NCBI RefSeq assembly: GCF_004339465.1
Contig: NZ_SMFY01000002.1
Location: forward strand, 558,001-622,000
Direction of reading: 5' to 3'
From: Ancylobacter aquaticus
GTDB taxonomy: Bacteria > Pseudomonadota > Alphaproteobacteria > Rhizobiales > Xanthobacteraceae
DNA length: 64,000 nucleotides
Shown here: piece by piece, positions 10,449 through 21,306 of the stretch
How the letters are laid out: each line of letters begins with the position of its first letter
Numbering within the stretch: the stretch's first letter is position 1
The notes under the pieces: model-generated
What the model was told of the DNA's origin: nothing
Seen by the model: the letters and a program-made list of their open reading frames with translations, nothing else
Database searches by the model: none
Translations under genes and position numbers: made by a program

Positions 10449-10490
10449 AAATCCCCGCCCTCCGGACCGGACGGCGGGGATTTTTTTGTC
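10449..10490 (+). terminator. Rho-independent terminator of gltA
   Basis: Arms AAATCCCCGCC (10449-10459) and GGCGGGGATTT (10473-10483) form an 11-bp stem that runs into seven consecutive T residues on the + strand. On the other strand only three T follow, so termination of the convergent lpxB transcript here is possible but weaker. Confidence 0.9.
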
Positions 10491-10511
10491 GGGCGTGCCG
10501 CGCCGCGCGCG

Positions 10512-11690
10512 TCAGGCCACGCTGCGCCGGACCGCCAGAGTCTCCAGCACCGCCCTTGCCGCGCGCCGGCTCGGCGGTTCGGCGCCCTCGCCCATCACCG
10601 CGTCGAGCAGCGCGAAGGCGGTAAGCTGCGCCTCCCGCTCCGCCCCGCCCGCGATCAGCCGTGCGAGCTGCGCCGCCATGGCCGGCGGGTCGATGTGCCA
10701 TTGGAGATATTCCGGCATGGCCGGCGCATCGAGAATGAGATTGGGCAGGATCGCCGTCTTCACCCGGATGAAATAGGGCACAATCCGGCCTTCAAGCCAC
10801 GGCACTCTGTAGGCCGCCACCGTCGGGACACCCGCCAGCGCCAGTTCCAGCGTCACCGTGCCGGACGCGGCCAGCGCCGCCCGCGCCACACGAAAGGCGG
10901 CACGCTTCTCGTCGTCTTCCACCAGAATGCGTGGCTTGACCGGCCAGGACGCCACCATCTCCTCGACCTGCGCCCGGCGGCCCGGCAGGGTCGGCAACAC
11001 CGGCTCGAACCCCGGCCCTTCCGCCTTGAGCCGCGCTAACACCTCACCAAACGTCGCGCCAAGCCGCACCAGCTCCGCCCGCCGGCTGCCCGGCAGCACC
11101 AGCAGCACCGGAGGCGCGGCGACGCGGCGGCGGGCCTCGTCGGAATTCGGCCTAAGCGTGGCCAGTTCGCCCAGCAGTGGATGCCCGACATAGGTGGTCG
11201 GCGGCCCGCCCAGCGCGTGCATCGCCTCCGGCTCGAACGGCAGCAGCGCCAAAACGCGGTCGAAGTCCGGCGCCATCGCCCGGGCACGCCCGGGACGCCA
11301 GACCCACACCGTGGGCGCGACATACTTCACGATCGGCAGCCCGGGCAGCCGCGCCCGCACCTTGCGGGCCACGCGATGGGTGAAATCGGGCGCGTCAACC
11401 ATCACCAGCACGTCCGGCGGCTGGGCAACGATGGCCTGCGCCGTCTCGCCCATGCGCCGCAGGATGCGCGGCAGGCCGGAGATCACCTGCGCGAAGCCCA
11501 TGGCGGTGATGTCGTCCATGGGAAAGAGCGGCACCAGCCCCTGCGCCTGCATGCGGGCACCGCCGACGCCGCGACACCGCACCGGCCCGGCATGCAGCGC
11601 CGTCAGTTCCGCCATCAGCCCGGCGGCGAGCACATCGCCCGATTCCTCGCCGGCGACGATGAACACGTCGAGCGGAGCCGTCCCGCTCAT
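10512..11690 (-). CDS. lpxB: Lipid-A-disaccharide synthase
   Basis: A 392-residue GT19 glycosyltransferase that joins lipid X and UDP-2,3-diacylglucosamine into the lipid A disaccharide at the inner membrane. The N-terminal VAGEESGD (12-19) is the family signature. VDAPDFTHRVARK, PTVWVWRPGRA, LLVLPGSRRAE and SGTVTLELALAGVP are also present. The start codon overlaps the lpxI stop (ATGA), showing translational coupling. It is the last gene of the lpxD-fabZ-lpxA-lpxI-lpxB run. Confidence 0.97.
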   Translation of the reverse strand: MSGTAPLDVFIVAGEESGDVLAAGLMAELTALHAGPVRCRGVGGARMQAQGLVPLFPMDDITAMGFAQVISGLPRILRRMGETAQAIVAQPPDVLVMVDAPDFTHRVARKVRARLPGLPIVKYVAPTVWVWRPGRARAMAPDFDRVLALLPFEPEAMHALGGPPTTYVGHPLLGELATLRPNSDEARRRVAAPPVLLVLPGSRRAELVRLGATFGEVLARLKAEGPGFEPVLPTLPGRRAQVEEMVASWPVKPRILVEDDEKRAAFRVARAALAASGTVTLELALAGVPTVAAYRVPWLEGRIVPYFIRVKTAILPNLILDAPAMPEYLQWHIDPPAMAAQLARLIAGGAEREAQLTAFALLDAVMGEGAEPPSRRAARAVLETLAVRRSVA

Positions 11691-12538
11691 GAGCCTTGTG
11701 TCCCCTCGCGTTCGAAGCCGTGGATGAACAGTCCCGCCTGATCGGCGAGCCGGATCAGCGCCGCGCTGTCGGCCATGATGACGCCGCCAGCCTCCAAAGC
11801 GATGCCCGCCAGGCCGGCCCGCACCGCACCTTCAACCGTCCGACTGCCGAAAGAGGGCAGATCCAGCCGCAGATCCTGTCCCGCCTTGGGCCGCTTGACC
11901 AGAACGCCGCAGCGCGCCGGCATCTTGATACGCCCATTGACCCGCAATTCCGCAACCCGCCCCAGCATGAGATCGGTGCCTTCGGCCGCCTCGACCGCGA
12001 CGACATGGCGGTTCATCACCACCAGCCCCTGCCCAATGTCGAGCGGCCCCATCACCGCCAGCGCCTCACGCCCGCGGGCGATGTCCTCGCGCGCGCCGGC
12101 GTCCGGCGCCACGGCACCGAGCTGGCCGGCGGGCATGAGAATTTCCGGCGCCACTTCATGCGCGCCGACCAGGCGGAAGCCCGATTCCTCCATAAGCCGG
12201 CCAAGACCCGTGAGCAGATAGTCGTCGCCGCCGCGCAGCGTCGCAAAGGCGCGTGGCAACAGCTTCAGCGTCGTCCAGTCGAGGCGGAGATCACGGATGC
12301 GCGGGCGCAGCACATTGCCGATGAAGACGATGTCGCGGCAGCCCCTGCGGCGCAGCTCGCTCTTCAGGAAGCCGAAGCGGCCGAGCGAAATCCACACATG
12401 CGGCCAGGCGGTAAAATCAACGTCGGCAAAGCCGCGCACTGGAAACAGCACCACTTTGCGCCCGGCCTTGCGGGCGCCTGCGGCCACGGCGAGAGGAAAA
12501 GTCCCGCCGCCGCAGATGATCGCCAGCGGCGCGTCCAT
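11687..12538 (-). CDS. lpxI: UDP-2,3-diacylglucosamine diphosphatase LpxI
   Basis: A 283-residue enzyme that cleaves UDP-2,3-diacylglucosamine to lipid X and UMP. It is the alphaproteobacterial substitute for LpxH. The N-terminal AIICGGGTFPLAVA and the C-terminal domain (NGRIKMPARCGVLVKRPKAGQD, then DLPSFGSRTVE) match the DUF1009/LpxI family. ATG 12538 is chosen because the conserved N-terminus starts directly at it. A 41-residue in-frame extension is out of family. It overlaps lpxB by 4 bp and starts 31 bp after the lpxA stop. Confidence 0.94.
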   Translation of the reverse strand: MDAPLAIICGGGTFPLAVAAGARKAGRKVVLFPVRGFADVDFTAWPHVWISLGRFGFLKSELRRRGCRDIVFIGNVLRPRIRDLRLDWTTLKLLPRAFATLRGGDDYLLTGLGRLMEESGFRLVGAHEVAPEILMPAGQLGAVAPDAGAREDIARGREALAVMGPLDIGQGLVVMNRHVVAVEAAEGTDLMLGRVAELRVNGRIKMPARCGVLVKRPKAGQDLRLDLPSFGSRTVEGAVRAGLAGIALEAGGVIMADSAALIRLADQAGLFIHGFEREGTQGS

Positions 12539-12569
12539 GGGATCGCCCTCCCCCTGCAAGGACCGCGCT

Positions 12570-13403
12570 TCAGGCGGCGTCGGGTTCGGCGACATGGTCG
12601 GCCGTGTCGTCAGGCACGGTGAGGCGGCGCTTGCCGCCGTTGCGCACGAAATCGACGACATGCATCACATTGGCGTCGTCGGTATAGCGCTCGGCTACCC
12701 GCGCGGAGCGCTCGCCCAGTGTCCCCCCGGAATAGAACAGCTCGCGATAGGCCGCGCGCAGCGCGTGAATCTGCGGCCGGCTGAGGCCACGACGCTTCAT
12801 GCCGATGATGTTCAGCCCGCCGAGCCCGCTGCGGCCATAGATCATGGCGCCGAACGGGATGAGATCATGCTGCAGCCCGCAGAGGCCGCCGACAATGGAG
12901 TAATCGCCGATGCGGACGAACTGATGGATCGCCGCCATGCCACCGAGGAAGACGTTGTTTCCCACGCTCACATGACCGGCCAAGGTCGCGTTATTGGCGA
13001 AGATCACATTGTTGCCGACGATACAGTCATGTGCCACATGGCTGTTCACCATGAACAGGCAATTATCGCCGACGAGCGTCTCCTGATGCCCGCCTGCCGT
13101 GCCGGTGTTCATCGTCACATGCTCGCGGATCGAGCAATTGCTACCGATCACCAACCGTGTCGGTTCGCCTTTGTAGCTGAGCGACTGCGGCGCGAAGCCG
13201 AGCGAGGCGAAGGGATAGATCGTCGATCCCTCGCCGATGGATGTGTGCCCGCTGATCGCGACATGCGAGATCAGCTTCACGCCGGCCCCGAGCACCACAT
13301 TCGGACCCACCGTGCAGAACGGGCCGATCTCGACACCGGCGCCAAGAACGGCGCCCGCCTCGACACGCGCCAGCGGGTCAACCTTCGCCTCGGTCTCGTT
13401 CAT
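12570..13403 (-). CDS. lpxA: Acyl-ACP--UDP-N-acetylglucosamine O-acyltransferase
   Basis: Performs the first step of lipid A synthesis, moving a 3-hydroxyacyl chain from ACP to UDP-GlcNAc. It has 277 residues with left-handed beta-helix hexapeptide repeats over about residues 8-190 and an alpha-helical C-terminus. The catalytic histidine is H125 in NSHVAHDC, at the same number as in E. coli. The start overlaps the fabZ stop by 4 bp. Confidence 0.97.
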   Translation of the reverse strand: MNETEAKVDPLARVEAGAVLGAGVEIGPFCTVGPNVVLGAGVKLISHVAISGHTSIGEGSTIYPFASLGFAPQSLSYKGEPTRLVIGSNCSIREHVTMNTGTAGGHQETLVGDNCLFMVNSHVAHDCIVGNNVIFANNATLAGHVSVGNNVFLGGMAAIHQFVRIGDYSIVGGLCGLQHDLIPFGAMIYGRSGLGGLNIIGMKRRGLSRPQIHALRAAYRELFYSGGTLGERSARVAERYTDDANVMHVVDFVRNGGKRRLTVPDDTADHVAEPDAA

Positions 13404-13888
13404 TTACGCTCTCCGCGGGCGATCATGGCGCCCACTTCCGCCTCGGCGACGATTTGCCCGCCGACCTTGGCCTCGCCGCGGAACCACCACATGTTCCGCC
13501 GCTTGCTCATCTGCGTCATGTGATACTCAAGCACGTCGCCCGGCAAAACCGGCTTGCGGAACTTGGCCTTGTCGATGGTCATGAAATAGACCAGCGAGGG
13601 TGCGCCGTCCTCGGGGCGGTTCAGCAGGCAGATGGTGCCGGCGGTCTGCGCCATGCCCTCAAGGATGAGAACGCCCGGCATGACCGGGTTGTCCGGGAAA
13701 TGGCCCTGGAAATGCGGCTCGTTCGCCGAGACGTTCTTGATGCCGATCGCCTTCTTGTCGCCCTCGATGCCGACGATCCGGTCGACCATCAGGAACGGGT
13801 AGCGGTGCGGCAGCGTCGCCAGGATACGCTGAATATCGGCAACACCCAGCGCCGTGGTTTCAACTTCGGCTTGCGACTGCACGTCCAT
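13400..13888 (-). CDS. fabZ: 3-hydroxyacyl-ACP dehydratase FabZ
   Basis: Dehydrates beta-hydroxyacyl-ACP in fatty acid elongation and competes with LpxA for the same 3-hydroxyacyl-ACP pool. The 162-residue hot-dog enzyme carries [12 protein letters not shown] (catalytic His63) and LILEGMAQ (Glu77). The start at 13888 gives the family-normal N-terminus and lies 2 bp after the lpxD stop. The reading frame upstream lies inside lpxD and is not used. The tight lpxD-fabZ-lpxA order balances membrane lipid and lipid A supply. Confidence 0.97.
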   Translation of the reverse strand: MDVQSQAEVETTALGVADIQRILATLPHRYPFLMVDRIVGIEGDKKAIGIKNVSANEPHFQGHFPDNPVMPGVLILEGMAQTAGTICLLNRPEDGAPSLVYFMTIDKAKFRKPVLPGDVLEYHMTQMSKRRNMWWFRGEAKVGGQIVAEAEVGAMIARGERK

Positions 13889-13890
13889 CC

Positions 13891-14991
13891 CTACTGCCCC
13901 TGTTGTTCGCCGGCGGCGCCGCGCCGGGCAGAACTCGACCCCTCGCCACGCCCCAGCCGCTGGACCGCCATCACCTCGCGGAACCAGTCGCGCATCGGCT
14001 TGGCCGGCGAACCGCCCCATTCGGCGCCCGGCGGCACGTCGTCCTTCACATTGCTGGTCGCGGCGATGCGTGCCCCGTCGCCGATGCGGACATGGCCGAT
14101 GACACCGACCTGCCCGCCCAGCATCACGAAATCACCCAGAGTCGCGCTGCCGGCAATGCCGGTCTGGGAGACGATGATGCAGTGGCGCCCGATGACCACG
14201 TTGTGCGCGATCTGCACCAGATTGTCGATCTTGCTGCCCTCGCCGATCACCGTGTCGCGCAGCCCACCCCGGTCGATCGTCGTCGAGGCGCCGATCTCCA
14301 CGTCGTCCTGCAGGATCACCCGGGCGATCTGCGGAATCTTGGCGTGGCCGCTGGCGCTGCCGACATAGCCGAAACCGTCCTGGCCGATCCGCGCGCCGGG
14401 ATGGACGATGACCCGGTCGCCGAGCAGCGCGTGCTGCAGGGTCGCCCCGGCGCCGATGGAGCAGTTCCGCCCTATGCGGACCCCCGGCCCGATCACGGCC
14501 CCGGCGGCGATCACCGTCCCGCTGCCGATTTCCGCCCCAGTGCCGATCACGGCGCCGGGATCCACCGTCACCTCCGCCTCGATCCGCGCCTGCGGGTGCA
14601 CCACCGCACCGGCGGCTATGCCGAAATGGCCGAACATCGAGCCCGGCCGCAGGCTGGCGGCATAGAGGTGGCGGGTGACGGCGACGAAGGCCGCGTGCGG
14701 CTTCGCCACGCGCAGCGCCACCGTGCCTTCCGGCACATGGTCGGCGAAGCGCTCGGTGACGAGGCAGGCGCCGGCCCGGGTCTCGCGCAACGCCGGCACA
14801 TGGCGGGCGCCGTCCATGAATGCGATATCGCCGGGGCCGGCCTCTTCGAGCGAGGCCACGCCGGAAATCCGCACCGCCGGCGCGCCGGCGGAAGCGTCCC
14901 CGGAAGCGTAGCCAATCTGCGCCCCGAGAAGTGCGGCGATCTCGGCCAGCGTCAGCGGCACCGGCGCGGAATGGAAGAAGGGATCGCTCAT
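13891..14991 (-). CDS. lpxD: UDP-3-O-(3-hydroxyacyl)glucosamine N-acyltransferase
   Basis: Third enzyme of lipid A synthesis; adds the N-linked hydroxyacyl chain. The protein is 366 residues. An N-terminal uridine-binding domain (about 1-100) precedes a hexapeptide-repeat beta-helix (about 115-330) with catalytic His263 in [10 protein letters not shown]. An Arg/Ser/Ala-rich tail of about 20 residues follows the C-terminal helix. ATG 14991 gives the standard N-terminus. It lies 88 bp after bamA, also a common arrangement. Confidence 0.97.
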   Translation of the reverse strand: MSDPFFHSAPVPLTLAEIAALLGAQIGYASGDASAGAPAVRISGVASLEEAGPGDIAFMDGARHVPALRETRAGACLVTERFADHVPEGTVALRVAKPHAAFVAVTRHLYAASLRPGSMFGHFGIAAGAVVHPQARIEAEVTVDPGAVIGTGAEIGSGTVIAAGAVIGPGVRIGRNCSIGAGATLQHALLGDRVIVHPGARIGQDGFGYVGSASGHAKIPQIARVILQDDVEIGASTTIDRGGLRDTVIGEGSKIDNLVQIAHNVVIGRHCIIVSQTGIAGSATLGDFVMLGGQVGVIGHVRIGDGARIAATSNVKDDVPPGAEWGGSPAKPMRDWFREVMAVQRLGRGEGSSSARRGAAGEQQGQ

Positions 14992-15079
14992 TGCCGCCTG
15001 TCGACTGCCGTGCCGGTTCCCAAACGCACAAGCGGCCCGGATGACCGGACCGCCGTGCTGTACGATGGGCTGAAGCTTA

Positions 15080-17506
15080 TCAGAAACGGGTGCCGCCGCT
15101 GAAGCGGAACTGCTGCACCTCGTCATACCACTCCTTGGTCAGCGCCCAGGCATAGTCGAAGCGGAGCGGACCGAAGGGCGACTGCCAGATCAAGCTGACA
15201 CCGACCGAGGAGCGGATGCTGTCGCTGTCGGCGACGCAGACATTCGCGTTGCCCTTGGTGGATGAGCCCGCGAGCGTGCTGCAATCCACGAGATTGTCTT
15301 CCCAGTTCGGAATGTTCGCGAAGGTGGTGTTGCCCTGGTAGTCCCAGAGCGAACCGGCATCCGCGAACACCGCCGCCTTCAGGCCGAAATCCTTGGGCAG
15401 GAAGGAGAGCGGGAACTGGATTTCCGCCGACGTGCCCCAGTACATCGTACCACCGAGCGCATCCATGTCCTGGCCATAATAGCCGGAAGCCAGATCGCGC
15501 GGGCCGATGCCGTTCGGGGCGAAGCCGCGAACGAGGTCGGGACCCTTGAAGAAATTGTCGGTGATACGCAGGTCCTCGTCACCCCACCCAGTCACGTTGC
15601 CGACCTGGCCGCGCAGCAGCAGCACGAAATCGCCGACGATCGGGGTGTAGAAGCGGGCATCGAAAGTCGAACGAATATAGGTGGTGTCGCCGCCCAGGCC
15701 GGCAAAGTCCTGCTTCAGCTCAAGCAGGTACCCGTTCGACGGGTTCCGGTTATCGTCGAGCATGTTGTAGGACAGGGTGTAGCCGACCGCCGAGGTGATG
15801 ATCGACTCGTTGTTGATTTCCAACAGCGCCCACGAGACGTCGTTAAAGACCTCGTCCTCGATGCTGACTGAGATTTCCTTCTGCGACAGCATGTAGCGCA
15901 GGCCCAGCGTCAGTTCGTCGGTCAACGGCAGGGCGATGCGCAGCGTGCCGCCCATCGTCTCCGTGTCGTACTGGCTGTAGCTGTTCGCGGTGGTCGTCTT
16001 CCAGAACAGGTCGAACCCGGCGGCAATGCGGTAATCAAGGAAGTAGGGTTCGGTGAAGCTGAAATCGGCGCCCTGAACGTTCTCGCCGAGCTGACCGGCG
16101 AGGCGGACATACTGGCCGCGACCGAGGAAGTTCTTCTCCGATATCGCCACTTCGCCGATGAAGCCGTCCGAGGTCGAATAGCCGCCCGAAACCGAGAACT
16201 CGCCGGTGGGCTGATCCTCGACGGTCACCACGAGGATGATGCGGTCCGGCGCTGTGCCCGGCTCGTTCGTGATCTTGACGTCCTTGAAGTAGCCGAGATT
16301 GCGCAGGCGACGCTCGGCCCGGTCCACCATCACCCGATTATAGGCATCGCCCTCGGCGAAATCGAACTCGCGACGGATAACCCAGTCGCGGGTACGGACA
16401 TTGCCGCGGATCTCGATGCGCTCGACATAGACGCGCGGGCCTTCCTCGACGGCGAAGACCAGCGAGATGGTGCGGGTCTCGACATTGCGGTCGCCACGCG
16501 GGCGGACCTGAGCGAAGGCATAGCCCGACTTCGAGACTTCGATGGTCGCGTTCTCGACCGACTTCTCGACCAGCTCGGCATTGTAGACCTGGCCGGGCGC
16601 GACGCGCAAAGCGGCGCGCAGATCGTTGATGCTGACATCCTTGATGCCGGTGACGACATCGACCGTGCCGACCCGGTACTGCGGGCCTTCGTCAAGCACA
16701 TAGGTCAGGACGAAGCCGTCGCGCTCACGGTCGAGATCGGCCGTCACCGAGATGATGCGGAAATCGGCATAGCCGTGCTTCAGGTAGAAGCGGCGCAGCA
16801 GCTCCTGGTCGGTGTTGATGCGGTCGACGTCATAAATGTCGGTGTTCTTCAGCCAGGAGAGCCAATTGGTCTCCGTGGTCGTGACCTCTTCCTTCAGCTT
16901 GTATTCGGAATAGGCCTTGTTGCCGACGAACTTGATCTCGGCCACGCCCAGCTTGTCGCCCTCATTGATCTCGAACACCAGATCGACCCGACCCTGGCCG
17001 CGCTCGATGACCTTCGGCTCGACGCGCACGTCGTAGCGACCGGCGCGGTGATAGACGTCGATGATGCGCTGCGTGTCCGCCTGCACCGTGGTCCGGGAGA
17101 GCGGGCTGCGGGGCTTGGACTGAACTTCCAGCGCCAGCTGGTCGTCCTTGACCTTCTTGTTGCCCTCGAAGGCAACGCGGTTGATCACCTGATTCTCAAC
17201 GACCGAAACGACCATGCGACCACCGCGGTTACTGATCGTGACGTCGGAGAAAAGACCCGTGGCATAGAGCGACTTCAGCGCCTCGTCGATCTTGGAAGGC
17301 GTCAGCGACTGGCCGGGAGTGGTCTGGAAATACGAGCGGATGGTATCGGCATCGACGCGCTGATTCCCCTCGACGACAATTGAATTCGCCGACTGAGCCA
17401 TGGCCACCCCGGGCGCCATGACGGCACCGGAAACACTGCCGACCGCAACCATAACGGCGAAGCCGACAACCGAGGCCAATCTACTCACGAACCGGGAACG
17501 AGCCAT
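15080..17506 (-). CDS. bamA: Outer membrane protein assembly factor BamA
   Basis: The essential Omp85 core of the BAM complex, which folds beta-barrel proteins into the outer membrane. The protein is 808 residues. A signal peptide ends near GVAMAQSA (about residue 37). Five POTRA domains follow (about 40-410), then a 16-strand barrel ending in the outer-membrane C-terminal signature with terminal phenylalanine (FSGGTRF). ATG 17506 places the basic MARSRF directly before the hydrophobic signal. It is transcribed after rseP across a 188-bp gap that contains a likely promoter of its own. Confidence 0.97.
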   Translation of the reverse strand: MARSRFVSRLASVVGFAVMVAVGSVSGAVMAPGVAMAQSANSIVVEGNQRVDADTIRSYFQTTPGQSLTPSKIDEALKSLYATGLFSDVTISNRGGRMVVSVVENQVINRVAFEGNKKVKDDQLALEVQSKPRSPLSRTTVQADTQRIIDVYHRAGRYDVRVEPKVIERGQGRVDLVFEINEGDKLGVAEIKFVGNKAYSEYKLKEEVTTTETNWLSWLKNTDIYDVDRINTDQELLRRFYLKHGYADFRIISVTADLDRERDGFVLTYVLDEGPQYRVGTVDVVTGIKDVSINDLRAALRVAPGQVYNAELVEKSVENATIEVSKSGYAFAQVRPRGDRNVETRTISLVFAVEEGPRVYVERIEIRGNVRTRDWVIRREFDFAEGDAYNRVMVDRAERRLRNLGYFKDVKITNEPGTAPDRIILVVTVEDQPTGEFSVSGGYSTSDGFIGEVAISEKNFLGRGQYVRLAGQLGENVQGADFSFTEPYFLDYRIAAGFDLFWKTTTANSYSQYDTETMGGTLRIALPLTDELTLGLRYMLSQKEISVSIEDEVFNDVSWALLEINNESIITSAVGYTLSYNMLDDNRNPSNGYLLELKQDFAGLGGDTTYIRSTFDARFYTPIVGDFVLLLRGQVGNVTGWGDEDLRITDNFFKGPDLVRGFAPNGIGPRDLASGYYGQDMDALGGTMYWGTSAEIQFPLSFLPKDFGLKAAVFADAGSLWDYQGNTTFANIPNWEDNLVDCSTLAGSSTKGNANVCVADSDSIRSSVGVSLIWQSPFGPLRFDYAWALTKEWYDEVQQFRFSGGTRF

Positions 17507-17596
17507 TTGGTGCGCAACCTTACCGTTGTTCTGGGAGACGTCCGACTGCACACCCTTAGGCGCGCACCCGGCGACACTCCTCACCCTGCACTCCGT

Positions 17597-17625
17597 TTGA
17601 TACAGACTTTTCCAGAGCCTGCAAA
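17597..17625 (-). promoter_or_regulatory. Candidate bamA promoter
   Basis: On the minus strand TTTGCA (17625-17620), a 17-bp spacer and TATCAA (17602-17597) lie about 90 bp before the bamA start, in the gap after rseP. Each hexamer matches the sigma70 consensus at four of six positions. This would let bamA be expressed independently of rseP. No experimental support. Confidence 0.4.
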
Positions 17626-17694
17626 CCGGACGTGCTGCTTTCAGTGCCTTTTCCGGACGGCGTGGCGCCTCGGCAACGCCGTCCCGAATCGAGC

Positions 17695-18840
17695 TCAAGA
17701 TTTTGATATATTGAGAATATCGTTCCACGTCGCAAAGAGCATCAGCATAAGCACAAGCGCCAGACCTATGCGGAAGCCCACTTCCTGGGCCCGTTCGCTG
17801 AGCGGTCGTCCGCGCAGCGCCTCGATGCCATAGAAAAGCAGGTGGCCGCCATCCAGAAGCGGTACCGGAAAGAGGTTAAGAAGTCCGATCGACACCGACA
17901 GAACAGCGGCAAGCTGCAGCAGGGCCGCGATTCCGAAGGTCGCGACCTGCCCGGAGACCTGGGCGATGCGGATGGGGCCCCCGAGTTGGTCGGCCCGCTC
18001 GCGCCCCGTCACCACGCCGCCGAGATAGCTGAACGTGCGGTCGACGATGAACCACACTTCAGTCGTCGCCTGGGTCACGGCCTCGATGGGGCCGAATCGT
18101 TCGGTGCGAACCTGCCCTCCCCCGGTATCGCGGGAGATGCCGAGCACGCCGATGCGATGCACATTGCCGAAGGTGTCGGTCACTTCGCGCAGGTCCGGTG
18201 TGGCCTCGAGGGTCACCCGCTGCCCGCCACGCTCGACGTCGATGGCGAGAGGTTCGCCGGCATTGGCGCTGACGATGCGCTGCATGTCGCCAAACGAATC
18301 GATGGGATCGCCGTTGATCGCCAGGATCACGTCGCTGGGCTGGAAGCCGGCGCGCTCGGCGGCGCTGCCGGCCTGCACCGCGTCGACCTGCGGCGTCGTC
18401 ACCTGCCGGCCCACGGTCATGAACAGCCCGGCGAAAATGACGATCGCCAGGATGAAATTGGCGATCGGCCCGGCCGCGACGATCGCGGCGCGGGCGCCGA
18501 CCGATTTGTGGAAGAAGCTGTCGCGGCGGTCGCTCTCGCTCATTTGGGAGATCGCGCCACGGTCCGGGGCACTGGCCGCATTCTCATCGCCGAGGAACTT
18601 GACGTAGCCGCCCAGGGGAATCGCCGAAATCTTCCAGCGCGTGCCGTGCCGGTCATTGAAGCCGACAATCTCGGGGCCAAAGCCGACCGAGAACGCCACC
18701 ACCTTCACCCCGGCCCGCCGCGCCACCCAGAAATGACCGAGCTCGTGGAAGAACACCACGATCGTCAGCACGAACAGAAACGGCACGACATAGCCGAGCA
18801 GCCAGCTCGCATTGCCGCCCATCGAGGCAAGAAATTCCAT
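17695..18840 (-). CDS. rseP: RIP metalloprotease RseP (site-2 protease)
   Basis: An intramembrane zinc protease that trims anti-sigma factors and leftover signal peptides. The protein is 381 residues. The first membrane helix carries HELGH (32-36, zinc ligands and catalytic Glu). A single PDZ domain spans about 125-205. The C-terminal helices carry FPVPLLDGGH, supplying the third zinc ligand. E. coli RseP has two PDZ domains; one is usual in alphaproteobacteria. ATG 18840 places MEFLASMGG just before the first helix. It follows cdsA by about 145 bp. Confidence 0.95.
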   Translation of the reverse strand: MEFLASMGGNASWLLGYVVPFLFVLTIVVFFHELGHFWVARRAGVKVVAFSVGFGPEIVGFNDRHGTRWKISAIPLGGYVKFLGDENAASAPDRGAISQMSESDRRDSFFHKSVGARAAIVAAGPIANFILAIVIFAGLFMTVGRQVTTPQVDAVQAGSAAERAGFQPSDVILAINGDPIDSFGDMQRIVSANAGEPLAIDVERGGQRVTLEATPDLREVTDTFGNVHRIGVLGISRDTGGGQVRTERFGPIEAVTQATTEVWFIVDRTFSYLGGVVTGRERADQLGGPIRIAQVSGQVATFGIAALLQLAAVLSVSIGLLNLFPVPLLDGGHLLFYGIEALRGRPLSERAQEVGFRIGLALVLMLMLFATWNDILNISKS

Positions 18841-18985
18841 CAGCGATTTCCCAGACACGCACGCCGACGGGCGCGCCGCTTGTTGCATAAGGAGCGTTTA
18901 AGGCGAAGGTGAGCAAAATACGGCACGACACCCGAAATTGCGCCGCCCCCGCACGGCGCAACGGCCGATGTCGTACCTGGGCGGG

Positions 18986-19807
18986 TCACCACAGCAGAAA
19001 CCCGCGCGCCGGCGCGTCGGGGTCCCGGATAAGCCCGATCAGCAGCGCCAACGCCGCCGCCGTAATGAAACCGTCGAGACGGTCCATCAGCCCCCCGTGG
19101 CCGGGAATCAGCTGGCTGGAATCCTTCACCCCGAAATGCCGCTTCATCCCCGATTCGAACAGGTCGCCACCCTGGCTGGCAAAACTGGCCAGCAGCGCCA
19201 CCGGCGCCGCCAGCAAGGCGGTTTCGACACCGGCCAGATACAGCGTCGCCATCCCCGCGAGCATGCCGAAGAACGCCCCGCCGAGCGAGCCGGCCCACGT
19301 TTTGTTGGGGCTGACGCGCGGCCAGAGTTTGGGGCCGCCGATCAGGCGACCGCAGAAATAAGCGGCGATGTCCGTCGACCAGACCACCGCCAGCAGCCAG
19401 ACCAGGCTCACCAGCCCGAAGGAGCTATCGTCGCGCAGGATCAGGGTGGGGAGCGCTAGCGCGCCGGCATAAAGCACGCCGAAGGGCGCCCAGGTCCTTC
19501 GCTCCCGATTGGAGCGGGCGACGAGCGCCGCCATGATTGCCCCCAGGACCACCATGCCGATAGCAGCCGGAGGCGGGCGGATGGCAAGCAGCAGAATCGC
19601 GCCGACCAGCGCCGTCCCGCCAATGACCAGCAGCGGCGTGCGCGGTTTGGCGCCGATCATCCGCAGCCATTCCCACAAGAGAATTACCGCAGCGAGAGTG
19701 ACGAGAACACTGAAGGCCCAGCCGCCGACGACCGCCACCAGCACGACGAAAGGCCCGAGCACCAGTGCCGAGCCCAGGCGGGGCAGGAAATCCTCTCCAA
19801 TTCGCAA
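18986..19807 (-). CDS. cdsA: Phosphatidate cytidylyltransferase
   Basis: Makes CDP-diacylglycerol, the precursor of all phospholipids, from phosphatidate and CTP. About 273 residues with seven or eight membrane helices. The family signature is SQLIPGHGGLMDRLDG near the C-terminus, preceded by RVSPNKTWAGSLGG. I chose TTG 19807, 5 bp after the uppS stop and behind GGGGAAAG. No ATG or GTG lies near a suitable site and the frame above it lies inside uppS. The start is therefore the least certain part. Confidence 0.92.
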   Translation of the reverse strand: MRIGEDFLPRLGSALVLGPFVVLVAVVGGWAFSVLVTLAAVILLWEWLRMIGAKPRTPLLVIGGTALVGAILLLAIRPPPAAIGMVVLGAIMAALVARSNRERRTWAPFGVLYAGALALPTLILRDDSSFGLVSLVWLLAVVWSTDIAAYFCGRLIGGPKLWPRVSPNKTWAGSLGGAFFGMLAGMATLYLAGVETALLAAPVALLASFASQGGDLFESGMKRHFGVKDSSQLIPGHGGLMDRLDGFITAAALALLIGLIRDPDAPARGFLLW

Positions 19808-19811
19808 CGGC

Positions 19812-20600
19812 TCAGCTTTCCCCGGCGGCGTCGACGCCGCCAAAGCGGCGTTCGCGCTGGCGATACTCGCCAAGCGCCCGCTCAAGCCAGCTCCGGTTGA
19901 AGTCCGGCCAGAACACCGGCAGGAACACCAGCTCGGCATAGGCCGCCTGCCACAGCAGGAAATTCGACAGGCGCTGCTCGCCACTGGTGCGGATCATCAG
20001 GTCGAGCGGCGGCAGCCCCGCCGTGTCGAGCGCCTCGGCAAAGCGCTCGGCGGTAATGTCCTCGGCACGCAGCTCGCCCGCCGCCACCTGCCGCGCCAAC
20101 GCCTGCGCCGCGCGGGCGATCTCGCCGCGCGAGCCGTAATTGAACGCCACGGTCAGCCGCACCCCGGTATTGTCGCGGGTGAGCGTTTGCGCCTCGTCGA
20201 ACAGCGCCTGGACTTCGCTGTCGGTGGGATGGCCTTCGCCGATGATGCGCAGGCGCACATTCTTGGCGTGGAGTTCCTTGAGGTCGGAGCGGATGAAGCG
20301 CTTGAGCAGCCCCATGAGCTCGCCGATCTCCCGCTCCGGACGCGACCAGTTTTCGCTGGAGAAGCTGTAGAGGGTCAGCGCCTCGATGCCGAGCTCCTTG
20401 GCGTCGGCGACGATACGGCGCACCGCCTCCGCGCCACGCCGGTGCCCCTCGAAGCGCGGCAGGCCCTGGCTTTTCGCCCAGCGGCCATTGCCATCCATGA
20501 TGATGGCCACGTGGCGCGGCACCGGGCAAGGCGAAGTGGCCTCGCCCCCGACGGTCTCGATGGCGGCACCTGAGGCCTCGCCGCGCCTTGCAATGTTCAC
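19812..20600 (-). CDS. uppS: Isoprenyl transferase (undecaprenyl diphosphate synthase)
   Basis: Condenses isopentenyl units onto farnesyl diphosphate to give the C55 carrier used for peptidoglycan and O-antigen. The protein is 262 residues. The signature [15 protein letters not shown] (catalytic Asp36), [10 protein letters not shown] and the C-terminal [19 protein letters not shown] are intact. GTG 20600 is used, behind GGGGG; the frame above overlaps frr and is noise. It sits 23 bp after frr. Confidence 0.95.
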   Translation of the reverse strand: MNIARRGEASGAAIETVGGEATSPCPVPRHVAIIMDGNGRWAKSQGLPRFEGHRRGAEAVRRIVADAKELGIEALTLYSFSSENWSRPEREIGELMGLLKRFIRSDLKELHAKNVRLRIIGEGHPTDSEVQALFDEAQTLTRDNTGVRLTVAFNYGSRGEIARAAQALARQVAAGELRAEDITAERFAEALDTAGLPPLDLMIRTSGEQRLSNFLLWQAAYAELVFLPVFWPDFNRSWLERALGEYRQRERRFGGVDAAGES

Positions 20601-20623
20601 GGAGCCCCCCTGGCGCCCGCCGA

Positions 20624-21187
20624 CTAGACCGCGAGGATTTCCTTTTCCTTCGCGGCAACGACCTGGTCGATGTCGGCGATGGACTGGTCGGTTGCCTTCT
20701 GGACCTGCTCGGCGAGCCGGTCGAGGTCGTCGGAACTCATCTCGCCGTCTTTTTCCGCCTTCTTGATGATGTCGAGCCCGTCGCGGCGCACATGGCGCAC
20801 GGAAACGCGCGCGGCCTCGGAATATTTGTGCGCCACCTTGACCAGTTCCAGGCGACGATCCTGCGTCAGCTCGGGAATACGCACGCGCAGGACCTGGCCC
20901 TCGGTCTGCGGATTGAGGCCCAGATTGGAATCGCGGATGGCCTTTTCGACCGCCGCCACCATGCCGCGGTCCCACACCTGCACCGACAGCAGGCGCGGCT
21001 CCGGCACGTTCACCGACGCGACCTGGTTGAGCGGCATGTTGCTGCCATAGGCATTCACCTGGATCGGCTCAAGCAGGCTGGCCGAGGCGCGGCCGGTACG
21101 CAGGCCGGAAAGCTCGGTCCTGAGAACGGAGATCGCGCCCTGCATGCGACGCTTGATATCGGCGATGTCGATCGGACCAGTGCTCAT
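20624..21187 (-). CDS. frr: Ribosome-recycling factor
   Basis: Splits post-termination ribosomes together with EF-G. The protein is 187 residues, the family length. Motifs include [20 protein letters not shown] near the N-terminus and the C-terminal [26 protein letters not shown] 21187 ([15 protein letters not shown]) is preferred over the ATG four codons earlier because it fits family N-termini. It is transcribed after pyrH with a 119-bp gap. Confidence 0.97.
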   Translation of the reverse strand: MSTGPIDIADIKRRMQGAISVLRTELSGLRTGRASASLLEPIQVNAYGSNMPLNQVASVNVPEPRLLSVQVWDRGMVAAVEKAIRDSNLGLNPQTEGQVLRVRIPELTQDRRLELVKVAHKYSEAARVSVRHVRRDGLDIIKKAEKDGEMSSDDLDRLAEQVQKATDQSIADIDQVVAAKEKEILAV

Positions 21188-21306
21188 CACGAACCTCATT
21201 CATTCATCAGCCGGCACGAGGCCGACAGGCGCCGGTTGGCGGCTTATCCAACCTAACGGCGCCCATGGCAAGCCTTACGCCGTCACCGCGACGCGGCTTG
21301 GGCGTG